Assembly (NCBI GenBank): GCA_030248065.1
Contig: JASAMV010001056.1
Coordinates: forward strand, 1-64,000
DNA length: 64,000 bases
From: Rhynchonema sp. JSB1_4
Lineage: Eukaryota; Nematoda; Chromadorea; Monhysterida; Xyalidae
Reading direction: 5' to 3'
How positions within the stretch are numbered: the stretch's first letter is position 1; each line of letters starts with the position of its first letter. Below are positions 23,945 through 35,234 of this stretch, in pieces. The notes under the pieces were generated by a model that saw only the letters and a list, made by a program, of their open reading frames with translations, searched no databases and was not told the origin of the DNA. The position numbers were made by a program, and so were the translations under genes.

Positions 23945-25197
23945 ATGCTGCTGGTGAAGCTCTTGCTGATTTTCGAGCATCACCACAAACCAACTGTGCT
24001 GGCGGCGTTAATGGTGATATCGATCGGCCTAACACGCGTGCGTGCCGTACCGTCCGGTAAGCAGGCTAATTGTATTGTTGTTGACGTAGGTGAGTGCCTT
24101 GTGGCTCACGGCAGAAGCGGCTGACTGGGCGCTGGCTATGCAACACAGGTGGGATGCAGTGGCGGACCCAGCTTTCGGCGAAGGTTGGGGACAAATCCCA
24201 AAAGTCATTTTTTATCTGCTGTATAGTGCATGTTTGATTTTTCAAAAATCGTTTTATTCGGTGCTTGTTTATAACTGGGCTATTTTAAGCCAAATACGAT
24301 ACAAAATAGGAGCATGCGAGCGAAACTTTTGCACTTTTTGCGCGTGTGACTGCCAAATTTCATGGAAATGACTGTATCTGACGCGCGAGGCACGCGAGTT
24401 TTGAGCTTTTGAAGTGTATTAGAGTGAAAATCCTGCGATTTAGGGGTTCTTTTCCTTCTTCTCTCTGAAATGGTGGCCCCATTCAGGGGCCACTTTGACC
24501 AAAGCGCCCTGACCTAGGCCCCTGTGGCCCCTTGGTTCCGCTAGTGGTGGGATGTCTGCAACGTTGACGACCACAGACATTGGGTGATATTTTCGAAACG
24601 GTGTAAAGGTCAGTTGGGTGTAAAGGTCGGTGGAAAGCTCGGTCGACAGCTCAGTGTGATAGACCTCGGTGTAAACTTGAAACATTCCACGTTAATAACA
24701 GGCAATGTTTCACGTTTACACCGAGCTACGCCGACCGAGCTTTCGACCGAACTTTACGCCGACCTGTACGCCCAACTGACCCTTACACCGTTTCAAAAAT
24801 TGCACCCATGGTACCGCGTTTGCACGAACCACAGGCGCTGACAACACTGGTATAATAAGGATAGAAACACACTTCACCAGGTGACCTGCGTGACGCCTGT
24901 GCTGCGTACACGGCGCATGTAGCTGGCTACATCGGTGGCGCGTGCTACGTGTTCGTGGGCGCAACGGGAGACCACACATTTGGCATCGACACTTGTGCTG
25001 CATTGACCCTCGCACCTGGCATTGGCAACGGACGCTTGGCAACGGTCGCGCAGAAACGATCCCTGTTGCGCGTGATGTGGCAAAAAGTTGGCGCTCAAGT
25101 GGCTTGTTTTCTCCGAATAGAATTTCAAACGCTTCAGTGTGTTCTGTCACGAAACTCAACTATGTGCAAGTGCAGTACCAGCTGCAACTCTGTGTGA
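23945..25197 (+). CDS. Secreted C-type-lectin-like protein, 3' end uncertain
   Basis: Exon 1 is 23945-24056. It encodes a start with a hydrophobic run (TVLAALMVISIGLTRVRA), taken as a signal sequence or anchor, and ends at G|GTAAGC. Exon 2 opens at 24881 after CTTCACCAG in the matching phase. It reads GGACYVFVGATGDHTFG, then DTCAALTLAPGIGNGRLATV. This is the first half of a C-type lectin-like fold: the CY-F start, the first disulphide Cys and the G-RLATV strand. The WIG core and the last Cys pair are not found. The coding part of exon 2 may end at a donor (AAA|GTTGGC, 25086) with further exons downstream. Read straight on, it stops at 25197 after a Cys-rich tail. A GGGTG MITE lies in the intron. 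Confidence 0.55.
24581..24808. mobile_element. GGGTG-family palindromic MITE (copy b)
   Basis: It begins TGGGTGATATTTTCGAAACG and ends with the inverse (CACCGTTTCAAAAATTGCAC, then CCA). The middle contains GAAACATTCCACGTTAATAA, which also occurs inverted in the 55,398 copy. It lies inside the intron of the lectin-like gene. Confidence 0.85.
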
Positions 25198-25331
25198 ATT
25201 CTGCATGCACCTGTGCAGTATACGCGTGCGCTGCGCGTGTCACTGACGCTTGCGGGCAAACGACGCGTGCAGCCCTTCACCGCTTCAGCACTGTGCACGC
25301 GGTGCATGCGGTGCATTCGGCCTTGTGTATA

Positions 25332-25654
25332 GTCCGTCCACCAGCTCATGGCACTTTGTGTTGCTGCTGGCCGACTTGTTCCCTTCCTCCACGTTCTAAT
25401 GAAAGAGAAATTGAGTTTCCGAAAAAAATTATTTTTGCTCCTAAATTGCTGTCTTTATGAAATCGACGTGTTTTATAGATTTTAATTTAATTTAATTTTA
25501 AATTTGATCGAATTCAATCATTTTCGACACATTTTATTATTTTTTTAGTTTTTTTTCAAGATCGCTCACACTCAATTTCTCTTTCATTAGAACGTGGAGG
25601 AAGAGACCAAACCAGCCAGCAGCAACACAAAGTGCCATGAGCTGGTGGACGGAC
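25332..25654. mobile_element. GTCCGTCC MITE, copy 3
   Basis: GTCCGTCCACCAGCTCATGG begins the element and CCATGAGCTGGTGGACGGAC ends it, a perfect inverse. The left flank is TA and the right flank TT. The central AT-rich palindrome is nearly identical to that of the 22,278 copy. Confidence 0.85.
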
Positions 25655-26627
25655 TTTACTTTTGTGAGCACGCGTCATGCACGCGTAAAGTCAGACTTCA
25701 CCCAAAGTTGGTACTCCACCCCCTTTGGTACTCCCACTATTAGTCATGTCGCGTGGAGAAGAGGCGTTTGAAAATTAAGCACATAGCTCATACCGATGGA
25801 TGTCCATCAGCCACAAGTGCAGTGCAGTGGGTACCCGACGCGCGAAGCGAGAATTTTTTACACTTGAAGTATTCCAGAGTGAATATCCTGCAATTTGGTT
25901 TGCCTTTTTTGACAAACCATTTCTTACCAGTCAATGCTGCAACTGCTCTTAGGGGTGCCCGGCACCCCCTCCAGCCGCTTGGGGGGTGCGGCGTACCCAG
26001 AGACACCCACCTATAGGTACGCCAGTGGACGCACTCGGCTGAAACTTTGTGAATTTCCCTTACTGTGAGAGCGAAAATGGCGCTGTTGTTATATTATTTG
26101 GCGGATTACTACCACCACCCCACCACACAGTATGCACGAAAAACTTTTTTTTTGCCCTTCCACTTTTGCCCCCCCCCCACCCCACCCCCGTTAGCATCGG
26201 GCGGCGGCCAGCAGCACCACAGGGGGGAAGATCCGCAACGAAGAGAGAAAAGACTGCATAAACAGAGTAAAGATTATCGTGATGGTGACCTGAGGTGTTG
26301 TGTTGGGCCTCCTCTTGGTGTTCACAAGACAATGAGAACAGTCCGCTGCCTCCCTCGGGCTTTTTCTGCCTTCACCTTTCAAAAAAATTCAAAACAATTC
26401 CTTCCACAGGCCCCACCCAAACACCCACCAAAATGCCACCTAATTTTGGACTTCGTTAGGAACCAACATCAAGCCCTTCTCTGCGCGCTCATATGTAAGA
26501 ATCTAACATTCCCACACCCCCCACAACCCATTATCACAACTACATTCTCACTTACTCACTCCTCCCCACCCCACCCTCCTCCCAACACACAAACAAAAAC
26601 AACACAAACCCACTAACCCTAACCAAA
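25655..26627. other. Low-complexity stretch before the retrotransposon
   Basis: No gene is seen. From about 26,100 the sequence is rich in C and A homopolymers. From about 26,500 to the LTR boundary at 26,628 there are roughly 125 bases without a single G. It resembles unpolished read sequence more than ordinary genomic DNA. Confidence 0.6.
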
Positions 26628-26832
26628 TGTGAAACTGTCTTTGCTTCATAACACACTTTATTCCAAAGGCACACGTAAACCACGTAACCAACTCTGAAGC
26701 TCACAAGCACAAGCACACAGGAAATAAGCTGATAGAATGTGTGTAGACAAAATACAATGAATCATGTGATATTTAGTAAAGTCACGTTACACTGCTTTGC
26801 AATCCAAGGCCACATGGGGATTCGTCACTACA
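26628..26832 (-). repeat. 3' LTR of the BEL/Pao element
   Basis: 205 bp, TG...CA ends, one mismatch against the other LTR. The polypurine tract lies directly inside it. Confidence 0.93.
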
Positions 26833-27203
26833 TCCTCCCCCTTCCGAAGAATGAATCAACATTAAACTCTGAAAAAGTCAAATTCAATAGATCAATAAAA
26901 GTTCAGTCCAATGTCCCATTTTCTTTCTTCGTCAGAGTCTTTCATTCATTCAAGTTTTCATGCCTTCTTTCTTCTTTCAATGGACTGTTCGTTAGTTGTA
27001 GACGAGAACTGGATAAGCGTAGACGTAGAACTGGATAAGCATAGATGATAAGGCCAACACTGTAGATACGAGTTACGAAATTGACGTAGAACACGATACG
27101 ATGCGATACAATACGATAAGCACATAGTACAATAAACGAAGTTTGCCCAAATAGCGAACTGGCAAACAAAGAACATCGCCATTCTCTCCCCCTTGAGAGA
27201 AAA

Positions 27204-30200
27204 TCACGTCTGCACGACCGTGGATTTGGCCTTCAACCGCTCCGAACGACGCAACGGTTGTGCCTCCGACTCACTTGACTTCTCGACTTGCGAAACAGCA
27301 CGTTCGTTTTCCTTCTGCTCTGTTTCGTTTTCGTGCAGTTCCAGAGGGATCAACTTGCTGATTGATCGCTTCAACAAGTTACCATTCGATACAACGATTT
27401 CAGCTGAACGACATTCCCCGTCGTCACCATGGAACAAACGTACGATTCTCGCCAATCGCCAACATCCTCTTGGCACATTACCATCGTCCAGCAAAACGAC
27501 ATCACCAACTTGTGGTTTCATATTGACAGCTCCCCTGGGCTGATCGATGCTCGACTTGTAACGTTCTCTCAAACTTGTCAGATATTCGGTCGTGTACAAC
27601 TTCCATGCACGATCGAGACATTTTGATTGCTCAGCCCAATTCCTTTTCACAATCGCCTCGGTTGACATTTCGCCTTCTTCGTAGTCAGAATCGTCACTCT
27701 CGTCGTTCGCGAAACGAATTGCACCACATTCACGACCAGGTGCCAGGAAATCAATCGGACGCAACACTTGAAACGAGTCGTTGTCCGAATACAAATATGT
27801 CAACGGTCTTGAATTCATCATCGCTTCGACCTCACACAGCACCGTTTGGAACTCTTCCAGCGTCAGCAATCGTTTGCCAACAGCTGCTTTGATCATTCTC
27901 TTCATTATGCCAATCATTCGTTCAAACATGCCGCCTTTCCACGGACTTAGCGGTGTTTGCATGCGCCATTCGATTTCTTCCTTGGCCAGATAGTCGAGAT
28001 ATTCATCGTTGTCTGGGTTATTTGGCCAATTTTCATTCAGGATCTTCTTCAATAATTGGAAGTGCGTGGCATTGTCGCTGTACAAATGTTTTGGTTTTCC
28101 TCTTCGGGCAATGAAGCGTCGTAGCACATTGAGACATTTGTCAGTTGACAAGTCAATGGCCGTCTCCAGATGCACTGATCTGCTCGAAAAACATGACAAC
28201 AACGCAACCCAAACCTTCATGGGTGTCTTCGAATCACGATTTTCTTTCACATAAGTTGGTCCGGCGTAATCGATTCCGGCGCCTTCAAACGTACCTGAAC
28301 GAGACACTCGCTCAGCTGGTAGCGGCGGACACTTTGGCAATTTGTATGCTTTGCCCTTCAACTTGCGACACACAACACATGGTACGATCACTTTGCGAAC
28401 CTCTGTTCGGCCGGACACAAGCCAATACTTTTGCCGTATTTCCATCAGCGTTTGCTGAACACCGTTGTGCATGCAACGTTCATGGTATTTCATCACGAAC
28501 AACTTGGTGAAGTGCGTCTTCTTCGGAATCATGATCGGATACTTTGCCTCATCAGTTAACTGTGCATTTGTACATCGACTTTTCGAACGCAACAGACCGT
28601 TTTGATCGACGTACAAACCGAACTGTTCGACTAGTTGATTGCGTTTGCCTGTACGCAACGCCTCGAACGCGTCACCAAAATTCTCTTTCTGCACTTCGCG
28701 TTCGACGTACGCTTTGGCCAACGTCACTTCTTTGGCCGTCACAAACCCTTTTTCTTTCATTGTTTGCTTGACTCGTTCAAACAAATGTTGCCCTTGCAAC
28801 GTTTCAACCGACAATTTTGACAACACACGAGCCTTGAGATGACGCAGAACGTACACAGTCGTCATTACCAACCGATCATACGAACTGAATCTTTCGAACG
28901 GAATCACACTCGTTTGAACGTCACACTGAGACTTGTCTGTCACGGTTGCCGCGTGGAAAATATTCACGGCCTCATTTTGTTTCTCGGCGTCTTCACGAAT
29001 ACGTTTCAGCTCATCGACAGTAATTGGCTGCATGCCTTCTGATACAGGCCATTCAGATTCGTGTTTGGTCAGGAACTCAGGCCCATGCCACCACAAACGA
29101 TTCGCTTTGAGTTCAGCCAAACTGCAGCCTCGTGTTGCTACATCAGCTGGATTCATTTTGGTGTTGACGTAGCGGAACTCACAGTCGACTTCACGAATTT
29201 CAGCAACAGCGCGATCCACAAACGGTTTCACCGACTTCACTGAACGAATCCACGACAATACAACTTGCGAATCGCAATGCGCAACCAGTTTCGTCACATT
29301 CGGCAAATTCAGCTGGTTGTTCACGAACTTGAGCGATCTTGCTCCAATTTTCATCGACATCAGCTCAAGATGCGGTACTGAGCTGTTTTGACTCAACGGT
29401 TTCACGCGACATTTGCAGAACAACAGGAACACTCGGTGCACACCACCGTTGGTCACTCGAACGTACACACACGCAGCGAACGCACGACTGCTTGCGTCAA
29501 CAAAAACGTGCAACTGAACCGACGAATTGGCAGTTGTGCCAATGTAGCGCGGCACACTGACCGTATCGACCAACATAAAGTCACTTTCGATTTGCAGCCA
29601 CTCATCGACCAAATCTTGTGGCAACGGCACATTCCATCCAAATTTCTTGGCGTGCAATTTTTGCAGGAACAACTTTGCTTTCAACTGAACTGGAGCGAGT
29701 AAGCCAGGAACATCAAACAACGATGCATACACGCTCAACACATACGCTTTCGTCACTTCAACATCGTAGTTCACTTTTTTCGGCTTCGCGAAACTCAACT
29801 CGTCTTTCTCGTAGTCGGTTCTCACACCCAACGTTTTCATATTCTCCGTCTTCATTTTGTCAGCCTCTGGTATTTGTTTCATGAACCAAACTGAATTGCT
29901 CGCGAATTGTCTGATCACCATGTTGTGCTCGGAGAACACTTTCGTCGAATACTTGTACGTCTCCAGCACCTCCTCTTCTGTGTCATGTCCATACACGAGA
30001 TTGTCAACGTACATGTGCTTGCAAATCTCAGACGCAAGCTTCGTCCTTTTCTCATTCAGCATGAAGCGCAACGATTCCATCAACAGCCATGGTGATGCAA
30101 CGAATCCGAACAGAACAACAGCGTAGCGCATCACCCGTAAATTTCCTTCAATTTGCGTCGGATTCTTGGGGTCTTTCCAATACAGGAATCGCGTCATGTC

Positions 30201-33179
30201 CCTATCTTGTTTCCTGAGTTTCAATTTCATGAACGCTTTGGCTAAATCTGCCACAATATAGTACTTGAATGTGCGAAATTTCAACAACAATCCGCACATG
30301 TTCGGCAAATCGACAGGACCACGATACATTGCGTCGTTGATGCTTTTGTCATCTTTTCCCGCCTTCAACGAGCCATTGCTTACAATTCTGCCCTTTGTCG
30401 TTTCCTTTTCCGGTGTGTGAACGCAACTCCAGCTGTGGTACGACACTGGACCGTCCGGTACTTCTGGTGCTTCTTCAATGAACGCTTCCTTTTCATACGT
30501 TTCACGGACACCGTCAATGGCTTGCCTCAATTCTTCGTTGCCTGCCAATTTCTTACCTTGACTTTTCAACTGTGCCAGCGACAACGCATAATGATCAGGC
30601 ACATTCGGTGGATCCTCTTTCCAAGGGAATCCGACTTCAATTGAACCGTTCGGCAGAATTTTCATCGTATCACGAAATTTTTGAAGTGCTCTTTCATCTT
30701 GCACTTCCAGTGGGTCATCACGAATACCAATCAGATCAAGTGCCCACAACGACTCTTCGCTCAAACGTGGTTTCGTTGGGTTCGGCTCCGATAACACAAA
30801 CATTTCTTCTTCGATTGGTCTGGCCAGCACATTGTACACGAACACTGACTGTGCTGCCGTCTGCATAACCGTTTCGGACGAATATTCAGCTCCGGTCAGA
30901 ATCGGACCCAAAGTCGTGTGAACCAACAGCAGACCTGAGGGCAACTTCACCGGTTTCTCGGGCAAAATGAACTGCCAGAAATAGTCGATCCCAATTATGA
31001 TGTCTGGCTCGTTCGTGGTTGTACCGTCAGGAAACTCATCGGCCAACCAGCCGTCACCGAACTGCTTCAAAAACTCCAGGTCCTCGTCCGATAATTTGGG
31101 CACTTTTTCGGGACGTTGAATACGTGGCACCAGAGCCGCGTGCATCACACGTTCAACGCCATCACGTTGCCAGACCGAAATCTGACCCTTTTTTGTTTCC
31201 AACTTGTTGGTTTGACCTCCGAACAACGTCAAATTCATGTTGGCTGGCTCCAACGGTTCGAAACCAACGCGTTTGGCACACTTTTCGACAATAAACGTGC
31301 GTCCACACGCAGTGTCCAACAACAATTTCACATTCACGCTTTTATTCCGCGCTCCGGGCAACCCAGCCGGCGCTTTTGCCGTCATCATTCTCGTGTATTG
31401 TGGCGTGACACTGTCAGCCACAGCCATGGCATGCGTTTGCGAAACAATAACAGAATTTCCACTCACCGTTTTCACGTCACTTTTTTCGTCAACTTGACGA
31501 CCGTCACTTTGCTCGACTTGCACGACATTCACGGACTGCTTTTGCGGCGCATTTGCTTGACTTGACTGACCTTTTGCTCTGCAGATTGCTGTATGGTGCC
31601 CCATGTTTTTGCACAAATAACAGGGCATCTGCGTGCTGCAATATCGCGCGCTGTGATTCTTGCCGCCACAAACAAAACACAAACGCTGCTTCAAGAAAAA
31701 CTCGTAGCGCTGCTCCCGGGTTGGGAAAACCGTGCATTTCTCACTCCAATGATTTGCTCCGCAGCAAATGCATGTGGGTGATTTTCCGAAAGAACTCTTG
31801 CCACCGTGCCAACCCCCACGCGTGCCGCCTCGAAAGCCACTACGATTACCCCCACGACCGTAACCACTGCCACTCACGTTGCTTTGCGTTTGGTCGGAAT
31901 TCATATTCTGTCGGGTTGAATCTGTGCTCCAGCCCCCATGTTCAACTGTCTTGCCCCGACCACCATAATTGCGACCACGATTACTACCACCTCGTGACGC
32001 ACCCTGACTTTGCTGCTGACCCTCTTGCACGTTCACAGGAAACATGTTCGTAGTCACCTGGTTAGAATCAAGACCACCAGCCTGCTTCTTTACCGAATCA
32101 ACACCGGGATAGTACTGAGCCACACGTTCGTCCTGCGCGACCAAGTCCCACAATTTGTCACGCAGCGCATTAATCGACCAACCATCGTCTGGCGTGGCAC
32201 GTTCAAGATCACGATTTACATCACGGGGTAATTTCTGCCTGAGGGTGTTTTCAAGAAATTCTTGGCTGAGACCGTCAATTTCAGATCCCAACGCTGACAA
32301 CTGACGTAACGCTGTGTCTGCGGATTCGACAATTTTCCGCAAAGAACCAGGGTCATTGGAATCAAACATTGGCAAGGTTTGCAACTGATTGATGTACAAC
32401 GTTTTCAAACGCTTTTTGTCACCGTACCTTTTCTCGAGCAACGCAACAACCTCATCATAACCTTCGTCTGTCATTGGGCGTCCCTCAATTTCGGCAGCAA
32501 CGTTCGGTTCGAGACTGCGTTTCAACAAGCCCATCTTGTCCTGCTTCGAATACGTATTGTCGTCGTGCACGTTAGCCTTAAACTGGCACCAGAACTCCGG
32601 CCAATTTTTTAGTTGGCCATCAAATTTCAGCGGCTTCAAATTCTCGTATTTCACGTGCTTTTGTGGCTTCGATTGAGCAACTTGAAGATTGGCCAGCTGT
32701 TGCACAATCGGAACCAGTGCTTCAACACCAGAACCAGACCCGGCCGTCACATTCTCGGCACTGCCTGTGCGGCTTTTACGTCCTACTTGCTTGACAATGT
32801 CATCAATTTCCTCTTTCTTTGCATCAAAAAATGAAAGCCACTCCTCTGCCTGTTCGCACAGTGGTTCTCGTTCACTCGTCCATTGGACATCGTACAGCGC
32901 CTGCTCTTGCTTCTGTTCAGCTTGATTCGCCTTCAACGATTCGATCAGCGCGAGCCATTCGTCACGACATTTGTACAGGGTGGCTATGTAACGCTCTGTT
33001 CTACTGCAGAACTGAGTAACACGTTGTTTTTCGGTGCGAACTTTGCCAAGAATCAACTTGTAAGAATCACCTTCAGCGAACAACTCACGGTTGTGATAAT
33101 CTTCGGCGCGTATTTCGTTCAAAACTTCTTTCAGCTTCGTCGTCGGCGATGACCATTTCGAACGTATTGGGCCACTCAT
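27204..33179 (-). CDS. BEL/Pao Gag-Pol polyprotein
   Basis: A single open frame of 1,991 residues, counted from the ATG of MSGPIRSKW; an open extension of 15 codons upstream lacks an ATG. Numbering below includes that extension. Order: coiled-coil Gag N-terminus; DUF1759-like Gag core (about 195-350); RG-rich linker; three zinc knuckles (about 486-549: CICCGANHWSEKC, CFVCGGKNHSARYC, CYLCKNMGHHTAIC); aspartic protease (LLLDTACGRTFI, about 634); reverse transcriptase (DLAKAF near 993, YVDN near 1072); RNase H (VDASSRAF near 1242); integrase with an HHCC-like start (HERCMHNG to CVVCRK), then D (about 1652), D (about 1717) and E (about 1768); and a C-terminal tail typical of BEL integrases (VVLLDDGNVPRGCW). 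The catalytic box reads YVDN where YXDD is the general rule. No envelope gene is seen. Confidence 0.95.
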   Translation of the reverse strand: MSGPIRSKWSSPTTKLKEVLNEIRAEDYHNRELFAEGDSYKLILGKVRTEKQRVTQFCSRTERYIATLYKCRDEWLALIESLKANQAEQKQEQALYDVQWTSEREPLCEQAEEWLSFFDAKKEEIDDIVKQVGRKSRTGSAENVTAGSGSGVEALVPIVQQLANLQVAQSKPQKHVKYENLKPLKFDGQLKNWPEFWCQFKANVHDDNTYSKQDKMGLLKRSLEPNVAAEIEGRPMTDEGYDEVVALLEKRYGDKKRLKTLYINQLQTLPMFDSNDPGSLRKIVESADTALRQLSALGSEIDGLSQEFLENTLRQKLPRDVNRDLERATPDDGWSINALRDKLWDLVAQDERVAQYYPGVDSVKKQAGGLDSNQVTTNMFPVNVQEGQQQSQGASRGGSNRGRNYGGRGKTVEHGGWSTDSTRQNMNSDQTQSNVSGSGYGRGGNRSGFRGGTRGGWHGGKSSFGKSPTCICCGANHWSEKCTVFPTREQRYEFFLKQRLCFVCGGKNHSARYCSTQMPCYLCKNMGHHTAICRAKGQSSQANAPQKQSVNVVQVEQSDGRQVDEKSDVKTVSGNSVIVSQTHAMAVADSVTPQYTRMMTAKAPAGLPGARNKSVNVKLLLDTACGRTFIVEKCAKRVGFEPLEPANMNLTLFGGQTNKLETKKGQISVWQRDGVERVMHAALVPRIQRPEKVPKLSDEDLEFLKQFGDGWLADEFPDGTTTNEPDIIIGIDYFWQFILPEKPVKLPSGLLLVHTTLGPILTGAEYSSETVMQTAAQSVFVYNVLARPIEEEMFVLSEPNPTKPRLSEESLWALDLIGIRDDPLEVQDERALQKFRDTMKILPNGSIEVGFPWKEDPPNVPDHYALSLAQLKSQGKKLAGNEELRQAIDGVRETYEKEAFIEEAPEVPDGPVSYHSWSCVHTPEKETTKGRIVSNGSLKAGKDDKSINDAMYRGPVDLPNMCGLLLKFRTFKYYIVADLAKAFMKLKLRKQDRDMTRFLYWKDPKNPTQIEGNLRVMRYAVVLFGFVASPWLLMESLRFMLNEKRTKLASEICKHMYVDNLVYGHDTEEEVLETYKYSTKVFSEHNMVIRQFASNSVWFMKQIPEADKMKTENMKTLGVRTDYEKDELSFAKPKKVNYDVEVTKAYVLSVYASLFDVPGLLAPVQLKAKLFLQKLHAKKFGWNVPLPQDLVDEWLQIESDFMLVDTVSVPRYIGTTANSSVQLHVFVDASSRAFAACVYVRVTNGGVHRVFLLFCKCRVKPLSQNSSVPHLELMSMKIGARSLKFVNNQLNLPNVTKLVAHCDSQVVLSWIRSVKSVKPFVDRAVAEIREVDCEFRYVNTKMNPADVATRGCSLAELKANRLWWHGPEFLTKHESEWPVSEGMQPITVDELKRIREDAEKQNEAVNIFHAATVTDKSQCDVQTSVIPFERFSSYDRLVMTTVYVLRHLKARVLSKLSVETLQGQHLFERVKQTMKEKGFVTAKEVTLAKAYVEREVQKENFGDAFEALRTGKRNQLVEQFGLYVDQNGLLRSKSRCTNAQLTDEAKYPIMIPKKTHFTKLFVMKYHERCMHNGVQQTLMEIRQKYWLVSGRTEVRKVIVPCVVCRKLKGKAYKLPKCPPLPAERVSRSGTFEGAGIDYAGPTYVKENRDSKTPMKVWVALLSCFSSRSVHLETAIDLSTDKCLNVLRRFIARRGKPKHLYSDNATHFQLLKKILNENWPNNPDNDEYLDYLAKEEIEWRMQTPLSPWKGGMFERMIGIMKRMIKAAVGKRLLTLEEFQTVLCEVEAMMNSRPLTYLYSDNDSFQVLRPIDFLAPGRECGAIRFANDESDDSDYEEGEMSTEAIVKRNWAEQSKCLDRAWKLYTTEYLTSLRERYKSSIDQPRGAVNMKPQVGDVVLLDDGNVPRGCWRLARIVRLFHGDDGECRSAEIVVSNGNLLKRSISKLIPLELHENETEQKENERAVSQVEKSSESEAQPLRRSERLKAKSTVVQT

Positions 33180-33354
33180 TGTCGAAATCGTCGAAATTCG
33201 CAATAATTTCCAGTCAAATTTCACAATTTTTCACAATTTCACTTTCGTAGTTGGGGCCGTAAAGTAACGTTCAGCGTAAAAATGCACATAGACACCGGTC
33301 TCAAATTTTCACGGGCGGCGTCTCACAGTTTCACGACGTTTGGATGCCAGATAA

Positions 33355-33559
33355 TGTGAAACTGTCTTTGCTTCATAACACACTTTATTCCAAAGGCACA
33401 CGTAAACCACGTAACCAACTCTGAAGCTCACAAGCACAAGCACACAGGAAATAAGCTGATAGAATGTGTGTAGACAAAATACAATGAATCATGTGATATT
33501 TAGTAAAGTCACGTTACACTGCTTTGCATTCCAAGGCCACATGGGGATTCGTCACTACA
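33355..33559 (-). repeat. 5' LTR of the BEL/Pao element
   Basis: 205 bp, the promoter-side LTR for the minus-strand element. Its inner edge is followed by TTATC and the TGGC primer-binding candidate. The leader to the polyprotein ATG is about 175 bp. Confidence 0.93.
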
Positions 33560-34096
33560 GAGTGCGCGAAGGAATGTTTCAAGGAACGCATTTGTGTCAG
33601 TTTTGCGTACAATTCGACCACAGGTGATGCCTTTGTCAAATGAGCCGAATAATCAACATATTGTCTCAATACCAGAGTTTTCCCAAATAATGCCCCGGGC
33701 GCTCCAGGTAGATACTGATGGAAATGGGCCCGCCAACAAAAATGCAAAAATCCGATTAACGCCCCCGGGGGCCCTAAGTGCGTTTCCACTTGCAGCCTTG
33801 GGGGACGTTTGGCGGAAAGTTCAGTGTTTTCATTCAACATCATCAGTATGTGCATTTTAGAATTTTGACCCTCTGCGAACATACCTAAACCTGGTTATAA
33901 GGATCTTTTGAACCTCTGCGAACATATGAACCTCGTTATAAGGATCAATCAAAACGTTGTAAAACAACCGACAAACAACGTAAACGTTCGGTGCGTTGGT
34001 CGCTGAATGATCTGTTTGTGGTAGAAAAGTCGATATTTTGGAATGGTCCAGAAAAAAACAAATCCGATAATAGAGCCCCGGGCGTTTGAGTGAAAA
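33560..34096. other. Intergenic stretch, no gene seen
   Basis: Unique-looking sequence with a short local duplication of CCTCTGCGAACATA at about 33,870-33,925. No exon is recognised. Confidence 0.5.
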
Positions 34097-34418
34097 ATGT
34101 TCTACGTAACACCCGGTGGTGGCTTTATGTGGACAACTCCGGCACGACCGGCGGCTTATTGCATGTGCACGCTGCTCGGGGCCGGTCTTCATTTTTACTA
34201 TATTGCATATGCGGGTCGATAATTCGGTTTTGCTGTTTTTTTGCGTTTTTTTCAGTCCAGGATATGAAACAATTATACCGTTGATCCACAAACAAACTAT
34301 TGATATCACAGATGGCTGCGTGCTGCAGTACATAATGTACGCCGACTACCAAACCGACGATTATGTCAAACCAGAGGTTGCAGCCGGATGCAATTGGTAT
34401 GAACCGGTGTATGAATGA
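34097..34418 (+). CDS. Possible small membrane or secreted protein (two exons)
   Basis: A plausible model joins 34097-34214 to 34261-34418 over a 46-bp intron (GCGG|GTCGAT to GTCCAG), giving 91 residues. The N-terminal part includes a hydrophobic, Cys-containing stretch (AAYCMCTLLGAGLHFYYIAY). The C-terminal part is acidic with two Cys (GCVLQYIMYADYQTDDY). No family is recognised. The end exon looks more convincing than the start and could belong to a longer gene whose 5' exons I cannot place. Confidence 0.35.
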
Positions 34419-35234
34419 TGAAGACGCACAATCGATTAAAATAACATCAGCCTAGCCATAGCCTTTTTCCTTAAGTAATTTTATGTGATCTGCTGTATGT
34501 TCATTATTTCTAGTCAGAACTTTCATCAATTATATGTTGCTTCTTTGTTTTTGCACATTGACAGAGGAAATCACCAGGCCATGGCACCTAAAAATTGAAT
34601 TCCGGTTAATAGAGAAGTCTAGATATTGAGCATACCTGACTTTCTAGAATGTAAATCAAGGATGTTGCCTAAAAGTACATCTGTTCCGTTGCTTCATTGT
34701 TGAGTCCAAAAAGAATGTTGACCCAACTCAATTTCCCAGAAACTGATGAACCATGCCTCTTCGGAACGTGTACATATACAGTACACGCATCGGTAAAATG
34801 CCATTACAACGTTACACGGTCCGTGGCTCTACTAAACTACCTACGCAGCCGTAATTATGTGCGCATTCAGTTCCAGCCAGCAAGTCAAATCTGCTAGAAA
34901 TCTAAAATTATCGTTCTAAAACCGCGGGTTACGCAGGCGCCAATTATGTATATATTTGTGCTATTGGGTAATAATATTCATTTGCTGGTACACGTTCTTT
35001 GAGGGCCCCAACGCGATTGGGTTAGCGGCTTGAATAATCTCGCTGTCCCTAAAAGCGTTGAGGCGTCACAGAAGAACATTTTCGATGACGCTGGACGGAA
35101 TAATTGGTTGATGCGCTGGGTGATCATTGTGTGCACATACTCCTCTGCACGCCAGGCTTGTTCCAATCTTGCAGCCCGGAAGGCACAACCAAGAATGGAT
35201 GCATACTGGTCATGCATCGGAGTATCTCATTCTT

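Larger units (their letters stand above)
26628..33559 (-). mobile_element. BEL/Pao LTR retrotransposon, full-length
   Basis: Two 205-bp direct LTRs (26628-26832 and 33355-33559) differ by one base in GCTTTGCAATCC/GCTTTGCATTCC. On the coding (minus) strand each runs from TGTAGTGACG to GTTTCACA. A purine tract (GGAAGGGGGAGGA) abuts the 3' LTR at 26,833. A TGGC-starting primer-binding candidate (TGGCATCCAAACG) begins five bases after the 5' LTR. Near-identical LTRs and an unbroken polyprotein point to a recent insertion. No target-site duplication is seen: CCAAA lies on the left and GAGTG on the right. Confidence 0.93.

Noticed and set aside
27429..33152. Many plus-strand frames opposite the retrotransposon
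   Set aside because: They are antisense shadows of the polyprotein.
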